Assembly: GCA_029934195.1 (NCBI GenBank)
Contig: JAOZMQ010000016.1
Coordinates: 1 to 18,011, forward strand
DNA length: 18,011 bases
Direction of reading: 5' to 3'
Source: Candidatus Cloacimonadota bacterium
GTDB taxonomy: Bacteria > Cloacimonadota > Cloacimonadia > Cloacimonadales > JAOZMQ01
Part shown: piece by piece, positions 1 to 8,400 of the stretch
How the letters are laid out: the number at the start of each line of letters is the position of its first letter
How positions within the stretch are numbered: position 1 is the first letter of the stretch
Notes under the pieces: model-generated
Databases searched by the model: none
What the model saw: only the letters and a program-made list of their open reading frames with translations
What the model was told of the DNA's origin: nothing
Made by a program: the position numbers and the translations under genes

Positions 1-1
1 A

Positions 2-20
2 CATAGATGTCGCTTCTATG
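2..20. repeat. Small REP-like hairpin at window edge
   Basis: Arms CATAGA (2-7) and TCTATG (15-20) are perfect inverted repeats around a 7-base loop. Read on the minus strand the loop is AGCGACA. From memory this resembles short dispersed intergenic palindromes in Bacteroidetes/FCB genomes, but only one copy is visible here, so calling it a repeat is inference. Confidence 0.25.
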
Positions 21-235
21 AAGCTGAAAAATAAATAATTTCCCAATTAATCTTTTCTTCATGATCTTCTGTTCTTCATGGTTAAAAAGTCCTTTTTCGT
101 TCAGGCACTATCTATTACCTATAGGTTTTAAAAAAACATCTTTGAGATCTCGTGTTCTGAAGTTTCCTTCGCAACAGCGATTCAATTTGTATATGGAAAT
201 TGGTAAAGCTTATTTCGGAACTGGTATATGAATGC

Positions 236-264
236 AAAAAAGCAGAGAAATTAATCTCTGCTTT
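236..264 (-). terminator. Rho-independent terminator ending the pilus operon
   Basis: A perfect 10-bp inverted repeat (239-248 with 255-264, core GCAGAGA/TCTCTGC) encloses a 6-base loop. Read on the minus strand it is followed directly by six T residues (241-236, overlapping the stem base). It lies about 43 bp past the pilC stop codon. This is the textbook form of an intrinsic terminator and marks the 3' end of the operon. Confidence 0.85.
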
Positions 265-306
265 ATAAAATCTAATATATAATTAGAAATAAATGTTAAG
301 TCTCTA

Positions 307-1560
307 CTATTTCATACCTTGACTAATAGCATTACCGAGTTCAAAAATTGGTAAATAAATTACCAGAATAGTTGAACCTACAACAACTGCCATCATTACA
401 ATAAGTAAAGGCTCAATCAAGGAAGTAAGTCTGTCGATAACAGAATCAACCAGTTTTTCATAGAATTGTGCTGCTTTTCCGAGCAATCTGTCCATATCTC
501 CAGTTTCTTCTCCGGTTGCTGTGAGCTGAATCAAAGTCGAAGGAAATACTTTTGTTTTTCTTAACGCTCCAGCAATAGAATAACCTTCTCGAACATTTTT
601 TCTTGCAGTTCTAATGGCATTACCAATAACCGCATTTTGAACAACGTTTTCAACAAGTTCCATTGTTTCCATAATTGGAACACCAGCAGCCATCAAAATA
701 CTGAAAGTACGAGCAAATTTACTCATAATTGAATTATCTAATAGATTCCCAGTAACAGGTATTTTCAATAAAATGGCATCAATAACAAATTTCCCTCTTT
801 CTGTAAGATAAATAAGGAAAACAGATACTGCACCGCCAAGTACCATTAACGCAGCAATAAATAAGTGGTTCTGTAGAAAATTTGAGATATTAATTGCAAT
901 TACAGTTGGTGCTGGTAGCTCTGCATCAAATCTACTATAAATTTCACTAAACTTAGGAATGATTACATAGAAGAGGAAAAAAACAACTGCTACTAAAACA
1001 AAAATAATAAAAACGGGATAAGTCAGTGCCGACAACACTTTCCTTTGAGTATCCTCTATTTTTTCTAGATAATCCGAAAGCTCGTCAAGTACAGTATGAA
1101 GCGTACCAGAAACCTCACCCGCTTTAACAAGTGAAATATAAAGAGAATTAAAAATTCCAGGATGCTGCTCCATTGCCTCTGAAAGGCTAAATCCTTTTTT
1201 GATATCATTACTTATTTTTATAAGAACTTTTTTAAACTTTTTATTTTTTTCTTCTGTTGAAAGATCATAAATTGATTTTTCAATTGTTAAACCTGCAGAA
1301 AACATTGTTGAAAGCTGTCTTGTAAAAAAAACAAGAATTTTTAATGGAATACTATTTCTCATTTTATAAATTGAAAGTAACAATTTATCAATGAGAGACA
1401 TATTCTTTTTAGCGTTACTATCTTTTGCTGGCTTAACAGAAATGATAGTTCCACCTTCTTTATTTAACTTTTCAACTGCTTCATCCATCGAAGAAGCTTT
1501 TAATATTCCTTCGATTCTTGCCCCTTTGGCATTTTTGATCATATATGAAAATGCGGCCAT
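307..1560 (-). CDS. pilC: Type IV pilus inner-membrane platform protein PilC (GspF family)
   Basis: PilC is the polytopic inner-membrane protein that the assembly ATPases turn to insert or remove pilin subunits. The 417-residue length is normal for the family. Two T2SSF domains are visible: the first around residues 75-200, with the FTRQLSTMFSAG motif (79-90) and GEVSGTL (148-154); the second around 280-400, with KFARTFSILMAAGVPI (281-296) and GEETGDMDRLL (350-360). Membrane segments lie near 182-202, 232-252 and 382-404. The N-terminal ~45 residues form the usual small cytoplasmic start. An AAAGG ribosome site precedes the ATG. It follows pilB by 32 bp and is the last gene of the operon, with an intrinsic terminator just downstream. 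A GspF of a type II secretion system is the alternative name; PilT and PilM-Q in the same operon favour PilC. Confidence 0.95.
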   Translation of the reverse strand: MAAFSYMIKNAKGARIEGILKASSMDEAVEKLNKEGGTIISVKPAKDSNAKKNMSLIDKLLLSIYKMRNSIPLKILVFFTRQLSTMFSAGLTIEKSIYDLSTEEKNKKFKKVLIKISNDIKKGFSLSEAMEQHPGIFNSLYISLVKAGEVSGTLHTVLDELSDYLEKIEDTQRKVLSALTYPVFIIFVLVAVVFFLFYVIIPKFSEIYSRFDAELPAPTVIAINISNFLQNHLFIAALMVLGGAVSVFLIYLTERGKFVIDAILLKIPVTGNLLDNSIMSKFARTFSILMAAGVPIMETMELVENVVQNAVIGNAIRTARKNVREGYSIAGALRKTKVFPSTLIQLTATGEETGDMDRLLGKAAQFYEKLVDSVIDRLTSLIEPLLIVMMAVVVGSTILVIYLPIFELGNAISQGMK

Positions 1561-1592
1561 ATTTTTACCTTTTTTTATTTAGTTGTAATATC

Positions 1593-3302
1593 TTAATCAT
1601 CAGAAAATGTGAGTTTTATAACTTCTTTTATAGAAGTGACACCATTTTTCATTTTCTCAATTGCACTTACGTGTAAGCTTATCATTCCATTTCCAAGAGC
1701 TGCATTTCTGATATAATCCTGATTTGATCCATCAAAAATTAATTTACGAATATCAGCATTAACTTCAAGGAGTTCAAAAATCCCGGTTCTTCCAGAATAA
1801 CCTGTATTATCACAGTGGACACAACCAGCTCCATATTTAAAATTAATATTCTTTGCTTCTTCAGCACTAATACCAGCTTCTTTAAGTTCTTTTTCTGTTG
1901 GATGATAATCACTTTTACACTGAGGACAAATTTTTCTTAAAAGACGCTGAGCCATTACAAGATTTAGAGAAGAACCAACCAAGAAAGGTGGAATTCCAAT
2001 ATCAATCAAACGTGTAATTGTGGCAGGAGCATCATTTGCATGAAGAGTAGTGAAAACAAGATGACCAGTTAAAGAAAATTTAATTGCAATATCTGCTGTT
2101 TCCTCATCACGAATTTCCCCAATAAGTACGATATCCGGGTCTTGACGAAGAACAGAACGAAGAGCTGAACCAAAAGTAAGCCCGATTTTTTCGTTAGCTT
2201 CAATTTGTGTAATACCCTCTAATCTATACTCTACAGGATCTTCCACTGTAATAATATTATTCTCAATATTTTGAATTTCTTTAAGAGCAGCATGAAGAGA
2301 AGTAGATTTACCACTACCTGTAGGTCCCGAGACAATGATAATACCATAAGGTCTTTTAATCCATTTATTAAAAACCTCAAGGTGATGTTTTTCAAATCCA
2401 AGAGTTGTTAATTTAAAACCAAAATCTCCTTTATCAAGAAGTCGCATCACAATTTTTTCTCCAAGAACTGTTGGAGTAATCGAGACTCTTACATCGACAC
2501 TTTTAATAGCTGTTTTAAGTGAGATATGCCCATCTTGTGGAAGTCTTCTTTCTGCAATATTTAATTTTGCCATTACCTTAGTAAGAGAAATCAAACCGGC
2601 GTGTAAACCGATTGGAGGATTCATTACTTCTCTTAAAGCACCATCAATACGAAATCGTACACGCGTATTTTTTACCAATGGTTCTATATGAACATCTGTT
2701 GTATTTGATTTTATTGCTTCTGTGATAATTAGATTCCAAAGCTTCACAACAGGAGCATCAGCATCTTGAGAAGCATCAATAGTTATTTCATTTTCATCAT
2801 CGTCAACTGCAACGATATCAAATCCGCCAACAGCATCTTCTACTTGAGTAGTAGTTCTAATAGATTTATAATATCTTTCAAGAGTATCTGTTAATAAAGA
2901 ATTACTAACGAGAACAGGTACAACTTGTTTCTTTAGAATTTTTTTCAAACTATCGATAATAACTATATTTTCAGGATCAGTCATAGCTACAATAACTGAA
3001 TTTGGATTATTTTTCACAGCAATAACTCGGTTTTCTACTGCAAAAGGTTCAGGTATAGTCTTCACAACATCAATCTCTAATTCGAGAAGTTCATTCTCTG
3101 AAATAATTTCATATTCAAGTTGCAAATGTAGTGCCTGAAGCAAATCAGATTCTTTAATATAACCAAGTTTCAAGAGAGTTTCACCAAGTTTCAAGGAAAA
3201 ATTCGGTTGTTTTTGCAAACTTTCGTTTACTTGAGATTGAGTTGCTGCACCTATATGAACTAATATTTCTCCAATTTTAGCAAATTGAGGATTAAACGAC
3301 AT
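1593..3302 (-). CDS. pilB: Type IV pilus extension ATPase PilB with MshEN domain
   Basis: PilB is the hexameric cytoplasmic ATPase that powers pilus extension through PilC. Visible in 569 residues: an N-terminal MshEN/T2SSE_N domain (about 8-145); Walker A GPTGSGKST (326-334); Asp box around ITVEDPVEYR (351-360); Walker B DPDIVLIGE (388-396); His box TGHLVFTTLH (412-421); and a four-cysteine zinc site (C459, C462, C494, C497) typical of PilB/GspE and absent from PilT. The MshEN region has two tandem motif copies (residues 9-32 and 38-61) with the G, L and Q spacing of cyclic-di-GMP-binding MshEN domains, with Lys where Arg is usual. AAGGAG precedes the ATG. A gap of 48 bp separates it from the upstream Ig lipoprotein gene. 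Its placement after two Ig-repeat genes rather than directly after pilQ is unusual. Confidence 0.95.
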   Translation of the reverse strand: MSFNPQFAKIGEILVHIGAATQSQVNESLQKQPNFSLKLGETLLKLGYIKESDLLQALHLQLEYEIISENELLELEIDVVKTIPEPFAVENRVIAVKNNPNSVIVAMTDPENIVIIDSLKKILKKQVVPVLVSNSLLTDTLERYYKSIRTTTQVEDAVGGFDIVAVDDDENEITIDASQDADAPVVKLWNLIITEAIKSNTTDVHIEPLVKNTRVRFRIDGALREVMNPPIGLHAGLISLTKVMAKLNIAERRLPQDGHISLKTAIKSVDVRVSITPTVLGEKIVMRLLDKGDFGFKLTTLGFEKHHLEVFNKWIKRPYGIIIVSGPTGSGKSTSLHAALKEIQNIENNIITVEDPVEYRLEGITQIEANEKIGLTFGSALRSVLRQDPDIVLIGEIRDEETADIAIKFSLTGHLVFTTLHANDAPATITRLIDIGIPPFLVGSSLNLVMAQRLLRKICPQCKSDYHPTEKELKEAGISAEEAKNINFKYGAGCVHCDNTGYSGRTGIFELLEVNADIRKLIFDGSNQDYIRNAALGNGMISLHVSAIEKMKNGVTSIKEVIKLTFSDD

Positions 3303-3350
3303 TTATAACTCCTTATTATACTTTTATTTTTACTTTATAATTTTTCTTCG

Positions 3351-5417
3351 TTAATCAACATCTCTTCTTAATATTACATCAATTGTATTTTGTGTTCCAG
3401 TAGGTAAAATAGTAATAGTCATGGTTGATGAAGTTTCACCTGCACCGGCTGGTGTTGGAGGTGGACACTCATATTTGTAAAAACGAAAAGTTTGATCTAA
3501 CCTACCACTAATATTTTCAATAATACCTGTATAATCAATATGCTCAGTATTACCATCTTCATCAATTGGTTCTCCTTTATCTGAATGAAAATATAATTGC
3601 ATATTATTTATAGGAACATTTTGACCGTCAAGAATTTGAATAATAACATTTGTGTCTTGATAATTTGGATTATTTCCCTGAATCCAATCAATATGTGCCG
3701 GATTTACAGTAAGATTAATTTGGGGAAATTGAACCGGAAGTAGAACTGAACCTGAATCAACAAATTGACCAACTTGTACTTGAATATCAATCTCTTCATT
3801 CGTATGAGAACCATGATAATTTAAAAATGTAAATGCCTGCCCAGCGAGCGTATCTCCATTTGCATTCTCATTACAAACAAACGCAGCTGCATCAATTGAA
3901 GCCCAATCAGGATTATTTGGTAAAGAAAACCAACAAACAGTTCCGGATTTCACAGGATTCCCATAAGTATCTGTTATTTGTGCTGAACATTGTACTTTCC
4001 ACATACCAGATCCCATATCTTCCCCGCTGTCATTTCCTGCAATTGCAAATTCAACTGAACTCGGAGCTCCAGCTTGTACAACAATATTTGGCTTTGAAGC
4101 TGATATTTTACCTTCTTCAATAGAAGCTTTTACTGTAACATTCCCCGAAGATTGACCACTATTAACAGTAATAGTAGCAGTACCGTTTGTGGACATAACC
4201 GAAATAGAATCCTGAACCGATAAAGCAGGATCATAAAAAATACTATTGTCTAAACTTGTCCCTTGTGGTGCAAACTTAAATTTAAACCAAACATCTTTCT
4301 GACCAGAAATCAAATTTCCATTATAATCATATAGATTTACTTGTAAATCAACATATTCTTGCCCACCTGTACCTTGTACGTCGAGCTGAATCTGCCCATC
4401 AAAATCAAATTCTATAGAATTCGCTTCACTAGAAATAATTGAAATTATTGAAGATGCTTTTGCTGTATCACATTCCGCCGAAATTTCTGCAATACCAGCA
4501 ATAATTCCCGGAGAAAAAGACGTTTTGGCAAGACCTAATTCATCAGTAAGAACAGTTAAAGGCTCAATAACACCGAGAGTTGTTTCAAAAGAAACAGCTT
4601 TTCCGGCATTCACAAAATTGTGATATGAATCTTCAATTTTTGCTTCAATTGTGAAAACTTCACCGTTTACATTAGTATTTGAAGTCTCTTCACCAGCAGA
4701 ATTCAAAACTTTTAGATACATAAATTTTGGATTTCCGGGTAAAATACTAAATAATTTATCATTATTCATTTCATTAATTGTAATAGTAATTTTTCCTGAA
4801 TCTGTAGTTATTGTACCTGTATTGAATTGTACTGAAGCATAACCACCATTTGATTGAATAATTGTACTTGAGCCAATTGAAATACCTTCTGAATTTTGGA
4901 AAAATCCATAATTACAATGGAAATTAATTTCTGTTCCATTTGGGATATTGCCATTTATAGTTTCGGCACTTGCCATAATTGTCACCACTTCACCAACAAC
5001 TAACGATGAGAAAGATGGATTAATGACAATAGATTCTATTGGTGGTTGTTCTACAATCGTAATTTTTTTAGTAACTGAATCATTATCAATTTCTACAGTA
5101 ATTACTGCAATACCAACAACACCATTATCTCTAAAATCAGCTTTAGCAACACCAGCCGAGTCTGTTACAGCATACGTGTCAATATTACCAATACTAGATT
5201 TGAATTTAACAGAAACATTTGAAATTGCAAAATCATTATTATCTTTTACAAGTACACGTATTTCAGAGAATGTTTTATTATTATCTGCAAATATAGTATC
5301 TTGCGAAACTGAAATATTTGCAATATAATTCCCTTCAACCGAAATACTGCGGTTATCGCAGGCAATAGTTGTGAGAATTATTACGATAAATATTATTGAT
5401 ATAATTTTATAAAACAT
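3351..5417 (-). CDS. Ig-repeat (Big_1/invasin-like) lipoprotein, short-stalk paralogue
   Basis: A 688-residue exported protein. The first 20 residues form a lipoprotein-type signal (hydrophobic stretch ending LTTIAC, lipidated Cys 20) followed by Asp 21. One N-terminal Ig-like repeat carries the FADN motif (43-46); the rest is a series of beta-rich Ig-like modules with D-x-x-GN and TD-x-x-G turns typical of invasin/Big_1 domains. From about residue 33 to the end it aligns with the C-terminal ~640 residues of the product of the gene just upstream (5494-8799); the stretch 454-542 is almost identical in both. Cysteines 477 and 495 are shared with the paralogue; 168 and 515 are not. A GAGG site precedes the ATG, and an intrinsic terminator lies only 32 bp upstream. 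Function unknown. Likely a surface or periplasmic structural protein or adhesin tied to the pilus machine; that role is inferred from operon position only. Confidence 0.85.
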   Translation of the reverse strand: MFYKIISIIFIVIILTTIACDNRSISVEGNYIANISVSQDTIFADNNKTFSEIRVLVKDNNDFAISNVSVKFKSSIGNIDTYAVTDSAGVAKADFRDNGVVGIAVITVEIDNDSVTKKITIVEQPPIESIVINPSFSSLVVGEVVTIMASAETINGNIPNGTEINFHCNYGFFQNSEGISIGSSTIIQSNGGYASVQFNTGTITTDSGKITITINEMNNDKLFSILPGNPKFMYLKVLNSAGEETSNTNVNGEVFTIEAKIEDSYHNFVNAGKAVSFETTLGVIEPLTVLTDELGLAKTSFSPGIIAGIAEISAECDTAKASSIISIISSEANSIEFDFDGQIQLDVQGTGGQEYVDLQVNLYDYNGNLISGQKDVWFKFKFAPQGTSLDNSIFYDPALSVQDSISVMSTNGTATITVNSGQSSGNVTVKASIEEGKISASKPNIVVQAGAPSSVEFAIAGNDSGEDMGSGMWKVQCSAQITDTYGNPVKSGTVCWFSLPNNPDWASIDAAAFVCNENANGDTLAGQAFTFLNYHGSHTNEEIDIQVQVGQFVDSGSVLLPVQFPQINLTVNPAHIDWIQGNNPNYQDTNVIIQILDGQNVPINNMQLYFHSDKGEPIDEDGNTEHIDYTGIIENISGRLDQTFRFYKYECPPPTPAGAGETSSTMTITILPTGTQNTIDVILRRDVD

Positions 5418-5449
5418 TTTTTCCTCTAAAAGTATAAAGTTAAATTAAG

Positions 5450-5482
5450 AAAAAATTGTCACTCCAAATGAAGTGACAATTT
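5450..5482 (-). terminator. Intrinsic terminator inside the operon, between the two Ig genes
   Basis: A perfect 11-bp inverted repeat (5453-5463 with 5472-5482, core TTGTCACT/AGTGACAA) encloses an 8-base loop. On the minus strand it is followed by six T residues (5455-5450, overlapping the stem base). It begins about 11 bp after the stop codon of the longer Ig gene and ends 32 bp before the start of the shorter one. I see no convincing promoter in those 32 bp: a TATACT lies too close to the ribosome site. Partial readthrough is therefore the simplest way for the second Ig gene, pilB and pilC to be expressed. Confidence 0.75.
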
Positions 5483-5493
5483 CAATTTTTATG

Positions 5494-8400
5494 TTAGTCA
5501 AAATATCTTCTTAATATAACGTCAATTGTATTTTGAGTACCTGTAGCTAATATTCTTACCGTTAACGTTGCGGAAGTTTCACCTGGACCAGCTGGAGTAG
5601 GTGCTGGACATTCATATTTATAAAAAAGAAAATCCTTATCGAGCCGACCATGTATGCCATCTACTACAGCTGTATAATCAGTATATCCACCAACAGGTTC
5701 ACCCTTATCTGATTGGAAATATAATTCCATATTATCTATTGGAATATTTTGACCATCAAGAACCTGAATAATTGCAGTGGCAATCTGAGAACTAGGATTA
5801 TTTGTTTGAGTCCAATCAATATGTTGAGGATTTACAGCAAGATTTATTTGCGGGAATTGAACAGGAAGAACAACATTCCCAGTATCAGAAAATGCACTTA
5901 CATCAACTTGAATTTGAATTTCTTCGTTTGTATGCGATCCATGATAATTTAAGAATGTAAATGCTTGCCCTGCAAGAGAATCCCCATTAGCGTTTTCATT
6001 TCCTACAAAAGAAGCTGCATCAATAGAAGCCCAATCTGGATTATCCGGTAAAGAAAACCAACAAACTGTTCCAGATTTAACTGGATTGCCATAATCATCG
6101 GTTATTTGAGCAGAACACTGAACTTTCCACATACCTGATCCCATATCTTCACCACTATCATTTCCACCTATTGCAAATTCAACAGAACTTGGAGGTCCTG
6201 CCTGAACAACAATATTGGGTTTTGAAGCATGGATTGCACCAGCATTTACAGAAGCTCGGACAGTTACATTTCCAGAAAATAAACCACTATTTACAGTAAC
6301 CATTGCAACACCATTGTTCGCTGTTACTGATAGTGAATCTTGAAGCTGAGCCATTGGGTCAAAATATATTTGATTATCAATACTTGTTCCCTCAGGAGCA
6401 AGTTCAAATTGGAACCATACATCTTTCTGTCCTGAAATCAAATTACCATTTGTATCATAAAGATTTACCTTTAAATCAACATGCTCTTGTCCACCAGTTC
6501 CTTGAACATCTAACTGAATTTGTCCATCAAAATCGAATTCAATTGAATGCACTTCATCAGAAGTTATTGTAACTACAGATGTTGCCATAGCGGAATCACT
6601 TGCCGCAGAAATCTCAGCAATACCTGCAATAATTCCCGGTGAAAAATAAGTTAAGGCTACTCCGTTTTCATCAGTAACAGCTGTTAATGGATCAATTGTA
6701 CCAAGTGTTGTCTCAAAAAGAACAGATTTGCCAGCGTTAACAAGATTGTGATATAAATCTTCAATCGTTGCCTGAACTGTAAGTTGTTCTCCATTGACGT
6801 TAACCTCTGGAACAATTTCACCCGAAGAATTCATCACAATAAGATTCATATATTTTGGCATTCCAGGTAAAATAATAAATTCATTTTCAACAGTCATCTC
6901 ATCAATAGAAATTGAAAGAAGTCCATCAATAGTTGTACCTGTTCCAGCATTTAATATAACCGTTGCTGAACCACCTATTGTTTGAACTGTAGTATTTGAA
7001 CCAACCGCAACTCCTTCGGAATCTTGGAAAAATCCATTACTTGTGTGGAATGTTACGTTTGTTCCATCTGGTACATCTCCAATTTCAGTTTGACCACTTG
7101 CCATAATTGTAATGACATCATCAACAATAAGAGTTGTAAAAGCCGGACTTAATGTAATTGATTCCAATTCCGGTTGTTCTTCAATAGTAACGGTAATTGT
7201 TGTATCAATTGTACCAACATTTGCTAAAATTGTAGCCTCACCCAAATCTCCGCTATCATAAAAAGTAGTAGTTACAATACCGGTACTATCGGTATAAGCA
7301 TTTGTAATAATGTTTCCAATATCAGATTGGAAACGAACTAATTGACTTCCAACACCATAACCTTCTTCATCTTTCACGTAAACTCTAACTTCAGAATAAG
7401 TTACATTGTTATCTTGATAGATTACATTTGGAAATGCTTTAATCCATTCGATATGAAAACTTGGCGGATTTGTAATGTTTATAGTAGTTTCTGCAGTAAT
7501 AACAGAATTTGCAGATGAGATTTTTGCTTCAATTGTAGCAATACCTGTTTGCCCAATGTCAAGAAAATTAACAGTAGAAACACCATTAATATCAGTATTT
7601 TGTACTGAAGGAATAATTCCAAGACCATTTGCAACTTTAAATTCTACAGGATAATCTGCTACAGGATATCCATCTCCTGAATTAGTTACAATTGCTGTAA
7701 CTTCAACATAAGTTTCAGGATCATTATCTGCACTCATTGTATCACTTGATAAAGTTAATGCAATATCTAATTCAGGTAATTCAGCAATTTCAATTTGTGC
7801 ATATTTTTGATCAATTATAGCATCTTGTGCATTTTTTATGGAAATAATAATATCAGCATCACCGACATCACCATTATCATCAAATTTAACACTGGCAACG
7901 CCCGCGATATCAGAAGTTGCAATCAATTCTATTACACCCAGATTAGTAAGAAAGTTGACATCAATACCTTCTGCCGGAGTACCATCTGAATTTCTCACAA
8001 AAGCCTTAACTGTGGCAAAAGTTGCGTTATCATTATCTTGATAAATAACATCGGAACTTACTTCTACCTTTTCAATATAGAATTGCGGAGCTTCTTCTAT
8101 TCTAATTGGAATTGTCAATTCTGAATTATCAACAGAAGCTGAAACTACTACAAGAGTATCCATAATTCCATGATCATAAAAAAGTGCTGTCGCAATACCG
8201 GATCCATTAGTTATTGCTGAACTTGTTAAAGTCGCATTATTGATTGAACCATCATTTAGCTTAAAGTTTACATTTATACCGGCTTCACCAAAACCATTAA
8301 CATTTTGTACAAATGCCATTATTTGCAAATAAGTTTCATTGTTATTATCTGCATATAATTTAGCTTCCGGACTTGCAATTAATGAAGCAATAGAGTATTC

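Larger units (their letters stand above)
1..306. other. Gene-free left edge, downstream of the pilus operon
   Basis: I find no convincing gene here. It contains the operon terminator (236-264) and a small hairpin at the extreme left (2-20). On the plus strand a frame is open from about 28 to 231 with an ATG at 61 (about 56 codons), but it has no clear ribosome binding site, resembles no family I know, and ends just before the terminator hairpin, so I do not call it. On the minus strand an ATG near position 62 opens a frame toward the left edge beginning MKKRLIGKLF, but it is too short to judge. Confidence 0.5.

Noticed and set aside
61..231. Plus-strand ORF of about 56 codons downstream of the operon
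   Set aside because: No ribosome site, no familiar motif, and length is within chance. The basic, aromatic-rich translation does not resemble the neighbouring genes.
4948..5328. Plus-strand 126-codon open frame over the short Ig gene
   Set aside because: Antisense shadow of the conserved Ig region, with Ser/Thr/Ile-rich composition that mirrors the real protein. Related shadows appear over the paralogue.
5418..5440. TATACT as a -10 element for a second promoter before the short Ig gene
   Set aside because: Transcription would start inside or beyond the ribosome binding site, and no suitable -35 lies 16-18 bases upstream.
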